The notes: generated by a model not told the origin, from the letters alone. A stretch of 64,000 bases of DNA from Chitinilyticum piscinae (GCF_015223195.1 NZ_JADFUA010000002.1:124001-188000), one strand, 5' to 3'; positions 11,066-21,370 are shown, counted from the stretch's first letter. A program made the numbers and translations.

Positions 11066-12754
11066 ATGTACATCTACGACGAATACGACCAGAAAATCGT
11101 GGACCAGCGCGTAGCGCAGTACCGCGACCAGACCCGCCGCTACCTCGCTGGCGAACTCACCGATGACGAATTCCGCCCGCTGCGCCTGCAGAACGGGCTG
11201 TATATCCAGCGCCACGCACCGATGCTGCGCGTCGCCATTCCCTACGGCAACCTCACCAGCCGCCAGGTGCGCAAGCTGGCCGAGCTGGCCGCGAAGTACG
11301 ACAAGGGCTATGTGCATTTCACCACCCGCCAGAACGTGCAGTACAACTGGCCGGCACTGGAAAATGTGCCCGAAATGCTTGCCGAGCTGGCTTCTGTCCA
11401 GATGCACGCGATCCAGACTTCCGGCAACTGTATCCGCAATACCACGTCCGACCAGTTCGCAGGTGTGGCCTACGACGAGATTGTCGATCCGCGGCCGTGG
11501 TGCGAAATCATCCGCCAGTGGTCGACCTTCCACCCCGAATTCGCCCACCTGCCGCGCAAATTCAAGATCGCCGTGAATGGCGCCAAGGAAGACCGCGCAG
11601 CGATCATGGTGCACGACATCGGCATCACCGTGAAGCTGAATGCCGCGGGCCAGGTCGGCTTTGAAATCTACGTCGGCGGTGGTCTGGGCCGCACGCCGAT
11701 GATCGGTGATCTGATCAAGCCGTGGCTGGAGCCGGAGCACCTGCTGACCTACCTCGATGCCGTGCTGCGCGTTTACAACCGCTACGGCCGTCGCGACAAC
11801 AAGTACAAGGCGCGCATCAAGATTCTGGTGAAGGCCATGACCCCGGAAGCATTTGCCGCCAAGGTCGAGCAGGAGTGGGCGCATCTGAAGAGCGGCCCGC
11901 AGACGCTCACCGATGAAGAAATCGCGCGCAATCACCGCTTCTTCACGGCCCCGGCCTACGAAACCCTGCAAGGCGACGATCCGTCCTTCCTGGCAGCCAT
12001 CGAGGCCAGCCCGGCCTTCTCGCGCTGGGTGGACCGCAACGTGTTCGCGCACAAGGTGCCGGGCTATGCCGCGGTGACCCTCAGCCTGAAAAAGCACGGC
12101 GTGCCGCCGGGCGATGCCACTGTCGAGCAGCTGGAGGCCGTGGCCGAGCTGGCTGACCGTTTCAGCTTCGGCGAGCTGCGTGTCTCGCACGGGCAGAACC
12201 TGATTCTGGCCGATGTGAAGGAAAGCGAGCTGTTCGCGTTGTGGGAAGAAGCCAAGCGCATCGGCTTTGCCACCCCGAACATCGGCCTCTTGACTGACCT
12301 GATCTGCTGCCCGGGCGGCGATTTCTGTTCGCTGGCCAACGCCAAGTCGATTCCGGTCGCCAAGGCGATCCAGGAGCGCTTCGACGAGCTGGATTACCTG
12401 TTCGATCTGGGCGAAATCGACGTCAACATCTCGGGCTGTATCAATGCCTGTGGTCACCACCACATTGGCAACATCGGCATTCTGGGCGTGGACAAGAACA
12501 ACGCCGAGTTCTACCAGATCACGCTGGGAGGTCGTCAGGGCGCCGATGCCCAGATCGGCAAGGTGATTGGCCCCTCGTTCGCGCAGGAAGAAATGGCCGA
12601 CGTGATGAGCAAGATCATCCAGGTCTTCGTGGAAAACCGCGAAGCTGACGAGCGTTTCATCGATACGTTTGATCGTATTGGCGCAGACCCGTTCAAGAAC
12701 AAGGTGTACGAAGGTAAACCTGCCGGCAAGGCCAAGAAGGAGGTGGAAGCATGA
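11066..12754 (+). CDS. cysI: Assimilatory sulfite reductase hemoprotein (siroheme, [4Fe-4S])
   Basis: 562 residues with the duplicated nitrite/sulfite reductase fold. The siroheme-[4Fe-4S] cluster ligands are Cys415 and Cys421 (CPGGDFC) and Cys458 and Cys462 (CINAC); the N-terminal half carries the FTTRQNVQYNW segment of the family. It reduces sulfite to sulfide for cysteine synthesis using six electrons. The following DUF934 gene overlaps by 4 bases, the standard betaproteobacterial arrangement; no CysJ flavoprotein lies nearby, so the electron donor is probably ferredoxin-like or encoded elsewhere. Siroheme would come from cysG at 20-21.4 kb. A nitrite reductase role is less likely given the DUF934 linkage. 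Confidence 0.93.
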   Translation: MYIYDEYDQKIVDQRVAQYRDQTRRYLAGELTDDEFRPLRLQNGLYIQRHAPMLRVAIPYGNLTSRQVRKLAELAAKYDKGYVHFTTRQNVQYNWPALENVPEMLAELASVQMHAIQTSGNCIRNTTSDQFAGVAYDEIVDPRPWCEIIRQWSTFHPEFAHLPRKFKIAVNGAKEDRAAIMVHDIGITVKLNAAGQVGFEIYVGGGLGRTPMIGDLIKPWLEPEHLLTYLDAVLRVYNRYGRRDNKYKARIKILVKAMTPEAFAAKVEQEWAHLKSGPQTLTDEEIARNHRFFTAPAYETLQGDDPSFLAAIEASPAFSRWVDRNVFAHKVPGYAAVTLSLKKHGVPPGDATVEQLEAVAELADRFSFGELRVSHGQNLILADVKESELFALWEEAKRIGFATPNIGLLTDLICCPGGDFCSLANAKSIPVAKAIQERFDELDYLFDLGEIDVNISGCINACGHHHIGNIGILGVDKNNAEFYQITLGGRQGADAQIGKVIGPSFAQEEMADVMSKIIQVFVENREADERFIDTFDRIGADPFKNKVYEGKPAGKAKKEVEA

Positions 12755-13248
12755 GCCGCATCATCGTAGATAAAGCCATTGTCGAGTGCGACGCTCCCAT
12801 CCTGCGCGTGGGTGAAGACGGCAGCTTCCCGGCTGTTCCGGCCAGTGGCCTGGTGTTCGTGTCGCTGCCGCAGTATCTGGCACAGAAAGCCGAACTGACC
12901 GCCCGCGGCGATGTTGGCGTGTGGTTTGCGCCGGCGGATGAGCCGGAGGTGCTGGGCGATGAGGCGGCTGGGCTCGCCTATATCGCGGTTGAATTCCCGG
13001 CCTTTACCGATGGCCGCGGTTTCTCGATCGGGCGGCTGTTGCGTGAAAGATATGGCTTTACCGGCCAGTTGCGCGCGTTTGGCGATGTGTTCAAGGACAC
13101 GCTGAACTACCTCGCCCGCTGCGGCTTCAACGCCTTTGTCGTGCGGGCTGACAAGGACATCGAGGATGCGGTCAAGGGGATCGACGACTTCACCGAGTTC
13201 TATCAGAGCGCCGTCGGCCAGCCGCAACCGCTGTTCCGCCGCCGCTAA
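12751..13248 (+). CDS. DUF934 protein linked to sulfite reduction
   Basis: 165 residues of the DUF934 family, recognisable by the FPAFTDGRGFSIGRLLRERYGF block near residues 90-110 and LRAFGDVFKDTLNYL after it. Members are almost always encoded next to sulfite reductase or other sulfur assimilation genes in proteobacteria and are presumed to help sulfite reductase, though the reaction is not established. The ATGA overlap with cysI implies translational coupling. No transmembrane segment or signal peptide is visible. A strong terminator follows. Confidence 0.88.
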   Translation: MSRIIVDKAIVECDAPILRVGEDGSFPAVPASGLVFVSLPQYLAQKAELTARGDVGVWFAPADEPEVLGDEAAGLAYIAVEFPAFTDGRGFSIGRLLRERYGFTGQLRAFGDVFKDTLNYLARCGFNAFVVRADKDIEDAVKGIDDFTEFYQSAVGQPQPLFRRR

Positions 13249-13324
13249 ATCAGGTTGATTCGAGTGTATTGACCGGCAGTCATTTCAGAATAATTGCTGT
13301 AAGCATATACCCCGCTAACCAGGC

Positions 13325-13355
13325 AAAGCCCGTCCATGTGACGGGCTTTGTGTTT
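13325..13355 (+). terminator. Intrinsic terminator of cysI-DUF934
   Basis: AAAGCCCGTC pairs with GACGGGCTTT across a 5-nt loop, followed by GTGTTTATT. It lies 77 bases after the DUF934 stop. Confidence 0.85.
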
Positions 13356-13717
13356 ATTGCGGGCTACCTGGAGCCGCCACAGGCCGAGGATGGCGATAGC
13401 GGTTCGCCGTCTGCCGGATGGAAGGCATGGCCGTTTGTGCTGACTTCTGCTGGTTGCCTGTGGGTATATTGCGTAGCTCATTAACAACAAACAAGTTCAA
13501 CCATATACCTGGCAATGTAATTACTCGGGGGTTCTTGCTGTCGGCGCTGATCAGCATCAAGCGTGGATCGGTTCAACGTTGTGGCAAATATGATCGCTGA
13601 TGCAGTATGTGCAAGTAGTCGCGTGTGATGGAGACTTGGTTAGTTACCATGCTTCATCCATATGCCGTACCTGGTATGTACGGCAGCTTGCAATCAGGCA
13701 CCCGTAAGGGCGTGACC
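13356..13717. other. Intergenic stretch without a recognisable gene
   Basis: Between two converging units. The only structure seen is a perfect 7-bp inverted repeat at 13664-13684 (GCCGTAC, 7-nt loop, GTACGGC) about 35 bases past the sulP stop, without a T run, perhaps a weak transcript end. Short frames here have no ribosome site or family resemblance. Confidence 0.45.
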
Positions 13718-15391
13718 TCAGGCACTTTGATCCCCCGTAGCCTGATTGGTGGCGTACTGATCGTTGAGTTCAAGTGCAGCCTGAAGGGTTGTGCGATAGC
13801 CCTCTGTTCCGAGTAAAGCTAGCAAGCCGGCTCGCTCCAGTTTGCCGAGCACATTCGGATTGGCTTCGCAGGCAATCACACGGATGTGTCGCTGCTGCAG
13901 CTGGAGAATAATTTTCTCAAGTGTTTGCAAGCCTGTCATATCCATGAAGGGCACGTGATGCAGGCGGATGATCTGTGTGCGAGCTTCGGTGTGTGTAGCG
14001 ATCAGTGCCCGTTCACATTGTTCGGCAGCCGCGAAGAAGAAGGGGCCGTCGATGCTGTAAACCAGCGTCCCGTTCGGGAGTGACGAGCGCCCCATGATGG
14101 CCAGTTCATGTTTGAGGTCCGGTTCGCCCTGGCTGGTGACGCTCACCGTGCTGGCCATGCGGCGCAGGAACTGCAGGATGGCCAAAATTACGCCAATCTG
14201 CACGGCGACCACCAGATCGGTAAATACGGTCAGCACGAAGGTAATCAGCAGGATCGCCACATCCGCACGCGGCGCGTGAAACAGCATATGCACGAAACGG
14301 TGTGCTTCGCTCATGTTCCAGGCAACGACAAACAAGATGGCAGCCAGTACCGCCAGCGGTATGTGCCCGGCCAGCGGCGCCAGTAGCAGCAGGATGGCCA
14401 GCAGCGTCATGCTGTGCACGATGCCAGCCAGTGGCCCCGTGCCGCCATTGCGTACGTTGGTGGCGGTGCGGGCAATCGCGCCGGTGGCCGCGAATCCGCC
14501 AACCAGGGGGGTGAGCAGGTTGGCAATGCCCTGACCGATCAGTTCCTGATTGGCATCATGCCGTGTGCCTGCCATGCCGTCGGCAACGACGGCGGAGAGC
14601 AGGGATTCGATGGCACCGAGCATGGCGATGGTGAAAGCGGGTCCGATCAGTTGCAGAATGCGACTGAAGGACAAGTCCGGCATGACCAGTTCGGGCAGCT
14701 GCTGCGGAATTCCACCAAAAGCGCTCTGGATGGTGCGGACGCCCTCAAAACTGGCGAAATACTGCACTAGTGTAATGCCGACCAGGGCAATCAGCGGACC
14801 GGGTACGCGGCGCAGGCCGGGCAAGCGGTTGCCCCGCAGCGTCAGCAGCAGGGCAAGGCTTGCCAGTAGAGTGGTCGGGCCATGCAGACCGGGGATCTCG
14901 TGCAGCAGCCCCCAGACTTTTTCATGGAAGTGGGTGCCGGGCGGGTTGGCCAGCCCGAAAAAATAGGGCCACTGACCGACCCAGATCACCATGCCGATAC
15001 CACTGGTGAAACCGAGTATGACAGGTGCCGGGATGAAGCGGATGACGGCGCCCATGCGCGCCAGCCCCAGTAGCACCAGCATGATCCCCGCTAGCAGGGT
15101 TGCAGTTTCCAGCCCCGCGATTCCATAGCGGGCAGTGATGTCGGCCAGGATGACGACAAAGGCACCGGTGGGCCCGGCGATCTGCAGTCGCGAGCCACCA
15201 AAGGCTGCAACCGCAAAACCGGCGATGATGGCGGTGTACAGCCCCTGCTCGGGTTTCGCGCCGCTGGCAATCGCGAAGGCCATTGCCAGCGGCAGTGCGA
15301 CGACGCCAACGATCACGCCCGCGATCACATTGGGCAGCCAGTTGCTGCGGGTAAATAATCCGGCTAGCCAGGCTTCACGCAATGCAATCAT
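13718..15391 (-). CDS. SulP family anion transporter with STAS domain
   Basis: 557 residues. Residues about 18-420 form the SulP/SLC26 membrane domain (multiple helices, with AGPTGAFVVIL and NQELIGQGIANLLTPLVGGFAATGAIARTATN as family signatures), and 440-545 form the cytoplasmic STAS domain with HHVPFMDMTGLQTLE. Relatives move sulfate, bicarbonate, nitrate or C4-dicarboxylates; sequence alone does not fix the substrate. A sulfate role is tempting because cysI lies just beyond, but the two are convergent and not in one operon. An AGGAGG-type ribosome site (GAGGAGGAG) precedes ATG 15391. Confidence 0.9.
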   Translation of the reverse strand: MIALREAWLAGLFTRSNWLPNVIAGVIVGVVALPLAMAFAIASGAKPEQGLYTAIIAGFAVAAFGGSRLQIAGPTGAFVVILADITARYGIAGLETATLLAGIMLVLLGLARMGAVIRFIPAPVILGFTSGIGMVIWVGQWPYFFGLANPPGTHFHEKVWGLLHEIPGLHGPTTLLASLALLLTLRGNRLPGLRRVPGPLIALVGITLVQYFASFEGVRTIQSAFGGIPQQLPELVMPDLSFSRILQLIGPAFTIAMLGAIESLLSAVVADGMAGTRHDANQELIGQGIANLLTPLVGGFAATGAIARTATNVRNGGTGPLAGIVHSMTLLAILLLLAPLAGHIPLAVLAAILFVVAWNMSEAHRFVHMLFHAPRADVAILLITFVLTVFTDLVVAVQIGVILAILQFLRRMASTVSVTSQGEPDLKHELAIMGRSSLPNGTLVYSIDGPFFFAAAEQCERALIATHTEARTQIIRLHHVPFMDMTGLQTLEKIILQLQQRHIRVIACEANPNVLGKLERAGLLALLGTEGYRTTLQAALELNDQYATNQATGDQSA

Positions 15392-15528
15392 GGGGAGCTC
15401 CTCCTCGTTTCAGTGTACGCCTTGGCGGTCCGGGATGAGGAACTGCTCGGTAACGTAATTTGTTGCACTGCGACGTGCTCGCATGATGGGGAGGGCGGGG
15501 GTAAAATCGCCTTTTCTACGAGGATGTC

Positions 15529-16338
15529 ATGCAAACATCGCTTCCCCAGCATCCGATTGGTGTGTTCGATTCCGGCGTCGGCGGCCTGACCGTGGTGCGC
15601 GCACTGATGGATCGCCTGCCTTTTGAAAACATCATCTATTTCGGCGATACGGCCCGTGTTCCCTATGGCGTGAAATCGGTTGCCACCATCGAACACTACA
15701 CCCAGCAGATCGCCGACTTCCTGCTCAGACAGCAAGTCAAGATCCTGATCATCGCCTGCAATACCATGGCTGCAGTTGCTGCCGACAAGGTGCGTGCGGC
15801 TTCACCGGTCCCGGTGCTGGACGTTATCGAAGCCGGTGCGCGCAACGCGGTCGCCCGTTCGGCCAGTGGCGGCATCGGAGTCATCGGTACGCCGACGACC
15901 ATCAATTCCAACGCCTATGCCCGCGCAATTCACCGCCTGAATCCCGATAGCCGCGTGTACTCGCAGGCTTGCCCGCTGTTTGTACCGCTGGTGGAAGAAG
16001 GCTGGCTCGATCATCCGGTCACCCGTCTGACTGCGCAGGAATACCTCAAACCGGTCTTTGTCGAGAGTATCGATACGCTGGTGCTGGGTTGCACCCATTA
16101 TCCGCTGATCAAGCCGCTGCTCAGTGACATTACCGGCCAGCGTTTGCAATTGGTCGACTCTGCGCTATCGATTGCGGATCAGGCCGCGCAATTGCTGCAG
16201 GACAGCGGGCTCGCCAATCCGCAGCACGAATTGCCCGATTATCAGTATTACGTGACCGATCTCCCGGTGAAATTCCAGACCATCGGTGAGCGTTTTCTCG
16301 GGCGCAGTCTCAACCGTCTGGATCTGGTCAGCCTCTGA
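15529..16338 (+). CDS. murI: Glutamate racemase
   Basis: 269 residues, full length. The two catalytic cysteines are Cys77 (IIACNTM) and Cys188 (LGCTHYPL), and the N-terminal FDSGVGGLTV and DTARVPYG are present. The enzyme makes D-glutamate for peptidoglycan in the cytoplasm. A TAAAAT hexamer at 15502-15507 and an ACGAGGAT ribosome site precede the ATG. Its stop overlaps the start of the next gene by one base (TGATG), so it is probably co-transcribed with the CidA/CidB-like pair, linking wall precursor supply with a murein hydrolase-control system. Confidence 0.96.
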   Translation: MQTSLPQHPIGVFDSGVGGLTVVRALMDRLPFENIIYFGDTARVPYGVKSVATIEHYTQQIADFLLRQQVKILIIACNTMAAVAADKVRAASPVPVLDVIEAGARNAVARSASGGIGVIGTPTTINSNAYARAIHRLNPDSRVYSQACPLFVPLVEEGWLDHPVTRLTAQEYLKPVFVESIDTLVLGCTHYPLIKPLLSDITGQRLQLVDSALSIADQAAQLLQDSGLANPQHELPDYQYYVTDLPVKFQTIGERFLGRSLNRLDLVSL

Positions 16339-16700
16339 TGCTGTACGGATTTACCTTTCTGGTGATATTCCAGCTGCTGGGTGAGGTACTCAGCCGGGGG
16401 CTGCATCTGCCGGTGCCCGGGCCTGTGCTGGGCATGCTCCTGCTGGTCGCCTGGGCGGTGATCAAGCGGGGCGTGGATGACCGGGTTGGCCGGGTGTGCT
16501 CCGGCCTCCTGCGCTATATGGCGCTGCTGTTTGTTCCTGCCGGAGTCGGCTTGATGCTGCTGGGGCCCTTGCTTCGTGATGAAGGCTGGGCCATGTTGGC
16601 TGTGCTGGTATTGTCGACCATCATCACGCTGCTGGTGGCCGGGCTGACTTTGCACCGGTTGTTGCGCCGACGGCATCCATCGGCTGACGAGTTCTCATGA
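16338..16700 (+). CDS. CidA/LrgA family holin-like protein
   Basis: 120 residues, four predicted membrane helices. LGEVLSRGLHLPVPGPVLGMLLL is the typical LrgA/CidA N-terminal signature, followed by a helix with LRYMALLFVPAGVGLM. Family members act with a CidB/LrgB partner on export or control of murein hydrolases or of small metabolites such as pyruvate; the exact role is debated. It overlaps murI by one base and the CidB-like gene by 4 bases, so all three are likely translated together. The tail is basic and cytoplasmic. Confidence 0.9.
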   Translation: MLYGFTFLVIFQLLGEVLSRGLHLPVPGPVLGMLLLVAWAVIKRGVDDRVGRVCSGLLRYMALLFVPAGVGLMLLGPLLRDEGWAMLAVLVLSTIITLLVAGLTLHRLLRRRHPSADEFS

Positions 16701-17431
16701 GCTTTGCCAATCCGCTTGACTCACAAGCCATGCTGCTGGCTTTGCAGACCGCGCCTTTCCTGTGGCTGGGAGTAACGGCCGGCTGTTTCCTGCTGGCGGA
16801 GCGGCTCTATGCCCGGACACGGCATTTCCCGCTGCTGCACCCGGTGCTGGTGAGCATCGTGCTGATCGTGGCGATTTTGCGTCTCTGCGGTGTGCCCTAC
16901 CAGTCCTATTTCAGCGGGGCCCAGTTGTTTCACTGGCTGCTGGGAACCGCGACGGTCGCGCTGGCGGTGCCCTTGTTTGATAATCTTCAGCGGGTTCGAG
17001 CCTTGCTGTGGCCACTCCTGATCGCCTTGCTCATCGGCGGGCTGGCCGGCATGCTGAGCGCACTGGCACTGGGCAAGCTGTTCGGCTTGTCGCCGGCGGT
17101 GCTGGTTTCCTTTGTGCCGAAATCCGTGACGACGCCGATCGCCATGGCTTTGTCCCAGCACGCGGGAGGACTGCCGGCATTGACTGCAAATGTCGTCATC
17201 CTTACCGGCATTTTCGGTGCCATGATTGCCGTGCCGTTATTGTCGCTGTTTGGGGTGCGCAGTGACATCGCCCAGGGATTTGCACTTGGGATTGCAGCAC
17301 ATGGCGTAGGTACAGCAAGGGCCATGCAGATTTCGCCGACGGCCGGGGCATTCGCGGGGCTGGCGATGGGGCTCAATGGTGTGCTCACCTCGCTGACACT
17401 GGCGCTATTGCTGGCATTCTGGCCTGCCTGA
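16697..17431 (+). CDS. CidB/LrgB family membrane protein
   Basis: 244 residues with about seven membrane helices. The conserved VPKSVTTPIAMALSQHAGG segment (about 140-160) and AHGVGTARAM near 195-206 are diagnostic of LrgB/CidB. It is the partner of the preceding CidA/LrgA protein. Length is typical. The gene begins within the end of the preceding one and is followed by a 67-base gap before the hybrid kinase, with no clear terminator, so read-through cannot be excluded. Confidence 0.9.
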   Translation: MSFANPLDSQAMLLALQTAPFLWLGVTAGCFLLAERLYARTRHFPLLHPVLVSIVLIVAILRLCGVPYQSYFSGAQLFHWLLGTATVALAVPLFDNLQRVRALLWPLLIALLIGGLAGMLSALALGKLFGLSPAVLVSFVPKSVTTPIAMALSQHAGGLPALTANVVILTGIFGAMIAVPLLSLFGVRSDIAQGFALGIAAHGVGTARAMQISPTAGAFAGLAMGLNGVLTSLTLALLLAFWPA

Positions 17432-17498
17432 GACCATTTTTCTGCTGTACCAAATCTGCTTGCTACCTATAGTTCAGCTGATACCAACTGGGTGATGC

Positions 17499-19928
17499 AT
17501 GAACTGGCGCAATCTTGGCGAGCTGCTCCTTCCCGCGTTCTTCTTGCTGACTGGGGCAGGGCTCCTGACCAGCCATCTGGCCTCGCAGGAGGAGGCACGA
17601 GCCTGGCAACAGGCTGAGGAAATTGCGCTCAACGAGGCTGGCCAGTTGCGCTCGGCTGTCGAGTCCGAACTGAACTCGACGCTGTTTGTCGCAGGGGGCC
17701 TGACGGCCTTTATCCGAACCGCCGAACCCGCCCAGCTGGAGCGGCAACTACCGGCGATGATGGCACTGCTGTATGGCCAAGCCCGCAATCTGCGCAATAT
17801 CGGCATTGCGCCCGACAATCGGATTCGCTGGGTATTTCCGCTCACGGGCAATGAAAAAGCCATCGGCCTGTACTACCCGGACAACCCCAAGCAGTGGCCG
17901 GCAGTTCGTCAGGTCATCGAATCGCGCCAGCCTTTTCTTGCCGGCCCCATCGCCCTGGTTCAGGGGGGGCAGGGGCTGATTTTCCGTATTCCGGTTTTTA
18001 CCACGGATGGGCGCTACTGGGGCTTGATCAGTTCCGTGGTCCAATTGGAAACATTCTGGAACAGGGTGGGTATCCGCGAATCCGCCCATCAGGGACGCCT
18101 GAGAATTATCGGTGCGGATGCGCAGGGCGCGCATGGGGGGGTGGTATGGGGTCAGACGGTGCCTTTGAGTGGCCATACGGTCAGCCTGCCGATCCGTGTG
18201 CCCGGGGGCAGCTGGCAGCTGGACTACGCCGTACAGCTTCCCGGCGGGGAGCGAAGTGCTGCGAACGTCGTCTGGGTGGCGGGGGGCATCATTACGTGCC
18301 TGCTGATTGTGGCGCAGCTACTGCTGGTGCTGGCCGTGCAGCGTGATCGCCAGCGCGTGGCGGCACTGTCAAAAGCCAAAGATGCGGCAGAAGCCGCCAG
18401 TCGCGCCAAAAGTGTCTTTCTGGCCAATATGAGCCATGAAATCAGAACACCCATGAATGGCGTCATCGGCATGAGCCAGCTGCTGCTGGATACGCCGCTT
18501 AGTCCGCAGCAGCGCGATTATGCCCAGACCATGCGCAACAGCTCGGAGGCTTTGCTTACCGTGCTGAACGATATCCTGGATTACTCGAAGATCGAGGCCG
18601 GCAAGCTGGAAATCGAGCACATCGAGTTTGCCCCGGCGCCCCTGCTGGAAGATGTATGCGATCTGCTGGGCTTGCGCGCGCAGGAGAAGGGGCTGGAGTT
18701 GCTTTGCGATATTGATCCGTTACTGCCGGCAAAGCTGCTTGGTGATCCGAACCGCTTGCGCCAGGTTGTGCTCAATCTGCTGGGAAATGCCATCAAGTTT
18801 ACACAGGGCGGCGAAGTGGCCTTGCTGGTGCGCGTCATCGAGGCCGGTGAACAGCTGGTCCGGGTGGAAATCAGTGTGCGTGACAGTGGCATCGGTATCG
18901 CCGCCCATCAAGTCGAGTCGATCTTTGAAGCTTTTCGCCAGGGTGATGCTTCTGTATCGCGCCAGTTCGGCGGCACGGGGCTGGGGCTTTCCATCTCGCG
19001 TCGTCTGGTGGCGCTGATGGGCGGTGAGCTGACCGCCAATAGTGCCGAAGGCGTGGGATCCTGGTTCAGTTGTCTCCTGCCCTTCCAGATTGCCGCGCCA
19101 CCGGCTGCAGCGGCCTGGAGCCTGCCCGAGGGAAGCCAGGTGCTGCTGGTCGAGCGCAATCCTTATGCCCGTGCCTTGCTGGCACTGCAGATCGGGCGCT
19201 GCGGTGGACAGCCGCTGCTGGCGGGAACGCTAGCCGAAGCCCTTGATCTGCTGGCGCGCGCTCAAGCCGAGGGGACGCTCCTGACACTGGCACTGCTTAC
19301 CAGAGAGCTGGATGATGGTGACGGCTTCCTGCTGGCGTCCCAGCTCAAGCAGGCTCAGCCCGGCTTGCCGATGATTCTGTTGCAGGGGCGCGAGCGGCCA
19401 TTGACTTCACGCTTCTGGCAGGAGGCAGGGTTCGCCGACACGCTCGACAAGCCGGTGCGACAGAGTTTGCTGCCCGTGGTGCTGTCGCGGGTGATCCATG
19501 GCCGTCTGCCGGTGGCCGAGCCGCCGAAAGTCTTGCCGGTCTTGCCGCAAGTTGAGCTGCCCTTGCTGCTGGTTGAGGATAATCCCGTCAACCGCAAGGT
19601 GGCGCTGGCGATGCTGGCCCGGCTGGGCTTGAGTGCCGATGAGGCCGGCAATGGGCTGGAGGCCCTGCAGATGCTGGCCCGAAAGGATTACAGCGCGGTG
19701 CTCATGGATGTGCAGATGCCCGAGATGGATGGGTTGACCGCGACGCGCGTGCTGCGCAAGGGGGAAAAAAAGGTGCGAAATCCAAACATCCCGGTGATCG
19801 CCATGACAGCCAATGCCATGCTCGGCGATGAGGCCGATTGCCGCGCTGCCGGTATGGATGATTACATCAGCAAGCCGGTGCAGTTTGACCGGCTGGCTGA
19901 AGTTATCGCGCGAATTCTTGCGAAGTGA
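17499..19928 (+). CDS. Hybrid sensor histidine kinase with CHASE-like sensor, degenerate receiver and true receiver
   Basis: 809 residues. Membrane helix about 8-26, periplasmic CHASE-like sensor about 50-235 ([20 protein letters not shown] is a CHASE hallmark), second helix about 256-280, HisKA with phospho-acceptor His313 ([10 protein letters not shown]), HATPase with N, G1 (RDSGIGI) and G2 ([10 protein letters not shown]) boxes, then two receiver modules. The first (about 546-660) has ER instead of the acidic pair and Thr601 where Asp is expected, so it should not accept phosphate; the second has Asp737 ([11 protein letters not shown]) and Lys792. No Hpt domain or partner regulator is adjacent, so the phosphorelay target lies elsewhere. 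The ligand is unknown; CHASE domains sense small extracellular molecules. Confidence 0.9.
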   Translation: MNWRNLGELLLPAFFLLTGAGLLTSHLASQEEARAWQQAEEIALNEAGQLRSAVESELNSTLFVAGGLTAFIRTAEPAQLERQLPAMMALLYGQARNLRNIGIAPDNRIRWVFPLTGNEKAIGLYYPDNPKQWPAVRQVIESRQPFLAGPIALVQGGQGLIFRIPVFTTDGRYWGLISSVVQLETFWNRVGIRESAHQGRLRIIGADAQGAHGGVVWGQTVPLSGHTVSLPIRVPGGSWQLDYAVQLPGGERSAANVVWVAGGIITCLLIVAQLLLVLAVQRDRQRVAALSKAKDAAEAASRAKSVFLANMSHEIRTPMNGVIGMSQLLLDTPLSPQQRDYAQTMRNSSEALLTVLNDILDYSKIEAGKLEIEHIEFAPAPLLEDVCDLLGLRAQEKGLELLCDIDPLLPAKLLGDPNRLRQVVLNLLGNAIKFTQGGEVALLVRVIEAGEQLVRVEISVRDSGIGIAAHQVESIFEAFRQGDASVSRQFGGTGLGLSISRRLVALMGGELTANSAEGVGSWFSCLLPFQIAAPPAAAAWSLPEGSQVLLVERNPYARALLALQIGRCGGQPLLAGTLAEALDLLARAQAEGTLLTLALLTRELDDGDGFLLASQLKQAQPGLPMILLQGRERPLTSRFWQEAGFADTLDKPVRQSLLPVVLSRVIHGRLPVAEPPKVLPVLPQVELPLLLVEDNPVNRKVALAMLARLGLSADEAGNGLEALQMLARKDYSAVLMDVQMPEMDGLTATRVLRKGEKKVRNPNIPVIAMTANAMLGDEADCRAAGMDDYISKPVQFDRLAEVIARILAK

Positions 19929-19978
19929 ATGGGTATTGCTTTCGAGGCAATAATATAAAAAGATTGTGTGCTTATAGG

Positions 19979-21370
19979 TTATTGGGTATGTCGCCAGTTC
20001 AGTGTGGCGTGCAGCTTGACCACATCACCGATGATGATGAGGGCCGGCGGTTTGATGCCGGCTTGCGCCAGATCGTCAGGCAGACTACCCAGCGTGCTGA
20101 TGACCACCTGCTGGTCGGCGCGTGTCGCGTTGGCGACGATTGCCGTGGGGGTATCCACCGCTCGGCCGTGCTCGATCAGCTTCGCACAGATCGTTGGCGC
20201 TTGTGCTACGCCCATGTAGACGACCACCGTTTCGGAAGGGTTGACCAGCCGTGGCCAGTCCAGCTCGATTTCGCCATCGCGACGGTGGCCGGTGACAAAG
20301 GTGACCGATTGGGCGAAATCGCGATGGGTGAGTGGGATGCCGGCATAGCAGGAGGCGCCGGCCGCGGAGGTAATGCCCGGAACGACTTCGAAGTCGATGC
20401 CGGCGGCCGCCAGTTCGGCAATTTCTTCGCCGCCCCTGCCGAAAATGAAGGGGTCGCCGCCCTTGAGCCGCAGTACCTTCTGGCCCTGTTGCGCCAGTTT
20501 CACCAGTAGCTGGTTGATTTCGTCCTGCGGTAGCGCATGGTTGTTGGATTTCTTGCCCACGTAGATGCGCTCGGCGTCGCGGCGCACCAGCTCCATGATG
20601 TCGGCGCTGACCAGGTTGTCATAGAGCACCACATCAGCCTGCTGCATCAGGCGCAGGGCGCGGAAGGTCAGCAGGTCGGGGTTCCCCGGGCCGCTGCCGA
20701 CCAGATACACCGCGCCGCGCTTGAGCGTGCTGCTGTCAGCTTGCCGCAGTGCCGTGGTGATTTCCTCGCGGACTGCCGTGACTTCGCCGGCGAACACGCG
20801 GTCCGGCAAGGGGCCGGACAGAATGTGCTCCCAGAAATGCCGCCGCGCCGCGGGGTCCGGCAGTTTTTCCTTGGCCAGCGGCCGCAGTTCGCTGGCCAGT
20901 CGTGCCAGATCGCCATAACCGTGCGGAATCAGCGCCTCCAGCTGCGCCCGGAGCTGGCGGGCCAGTACCGGAACACCACCTCCGGTGGACAGGGCCACCA
21001 TCAGGGGCGAGCGATCAATGATGGCCGGGGTGATGAAGCGGCTGTGCTGCGGATCGTCCACGCTATTGACCAGAATGCCGGCTGCTTCGGCATCGCGGAA
21101 TACGGCGGCATTCACTGCCGCGTCATCGGTGGCGCTGATGATCAGCCGCCAGTTGCGGGCCAATTGGTCCGGCGTGTAGACGCCTGCGTGCCAGACCAGT
21201 TTGCCGCTCTCGTGCAGGGCTTGCAGTTCTGCATTGAGCGTGGGAGCGACCAGCTCCAGCGCCGCGCCGGCGGCAAGCAGCAGGCGCGCTTTGCGCAGCG
21301 CGATGTCTCCTCCGCCGACAATCAGGCAGGGTTGTTGTTGCAGATCAAGGAAAAGCGGGAAATAGTCCAT
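19979..21370 (-). CDS. cysG: Siroheme synthase (trifunctional CysG)
   Basis: 463 residues. N-terminal precorrin-2 dehydrogenase/ferrochelatase module (NAD site CLIVGGGDIALRKA; LSTGGGVPVLAR), then the SUMT methyltransferase module (VYLVGSGPGNPDLLT, RLKGGDPFIFGRGGEE, VVPGITSAAGA). Together they convert uroporphyrinogen III to siroheme. The start is set at the MDYFPLF typical of CysG; upstream in-frame codons belong to no known domain. The product is required by CysI encoded 8 kb away. Divergent from the cytochrome c gene. Confidence 0.96.
   Translation of the reverse strand: MDYFPLFLDLQQQPCLIVGGGDIALRKARLLLAAGAALELVAPTLNAELQALHESGKLVWHAGVYTPDQLARNWRLIISATDDAAVNAAVFRDAEAAGILVNSVDDPQHSRFITPAIIDRSPLMVALSTGGGVPVLARQLRAQLEALIPHGYGDLARLASELRPLAKEKLPDPAARRHFWEHILSGPLPDRVFAGEVTAVREEITTALRQADSSTLKRGAVYLVGSGPGNPDLLTFRALRLMQQADVVLYDNLVSADIMELVRRDAERIYVGKKSNNHALPQDEINQLLVKLAQQGQKVLRLKGGDPFIFGRGGEEIAELAAAGIDFEVVPGITSAAGASCYAGIPLTHRDFAQSVTFVTGHRRDGEIELDWPRLVNPSETVVVYMGVAQAPTICAKLIEHGRAVDTPTAIVANATRADQQVVISTLGSLPDDLAQAGIKPPALIIIGDVVKLHATLNWRHTQ

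Noticed and set aside
10997-12463. A 488-codon open frame opposite cysI
   Set aside because: Antisense shadow of cysI, with no independent support.
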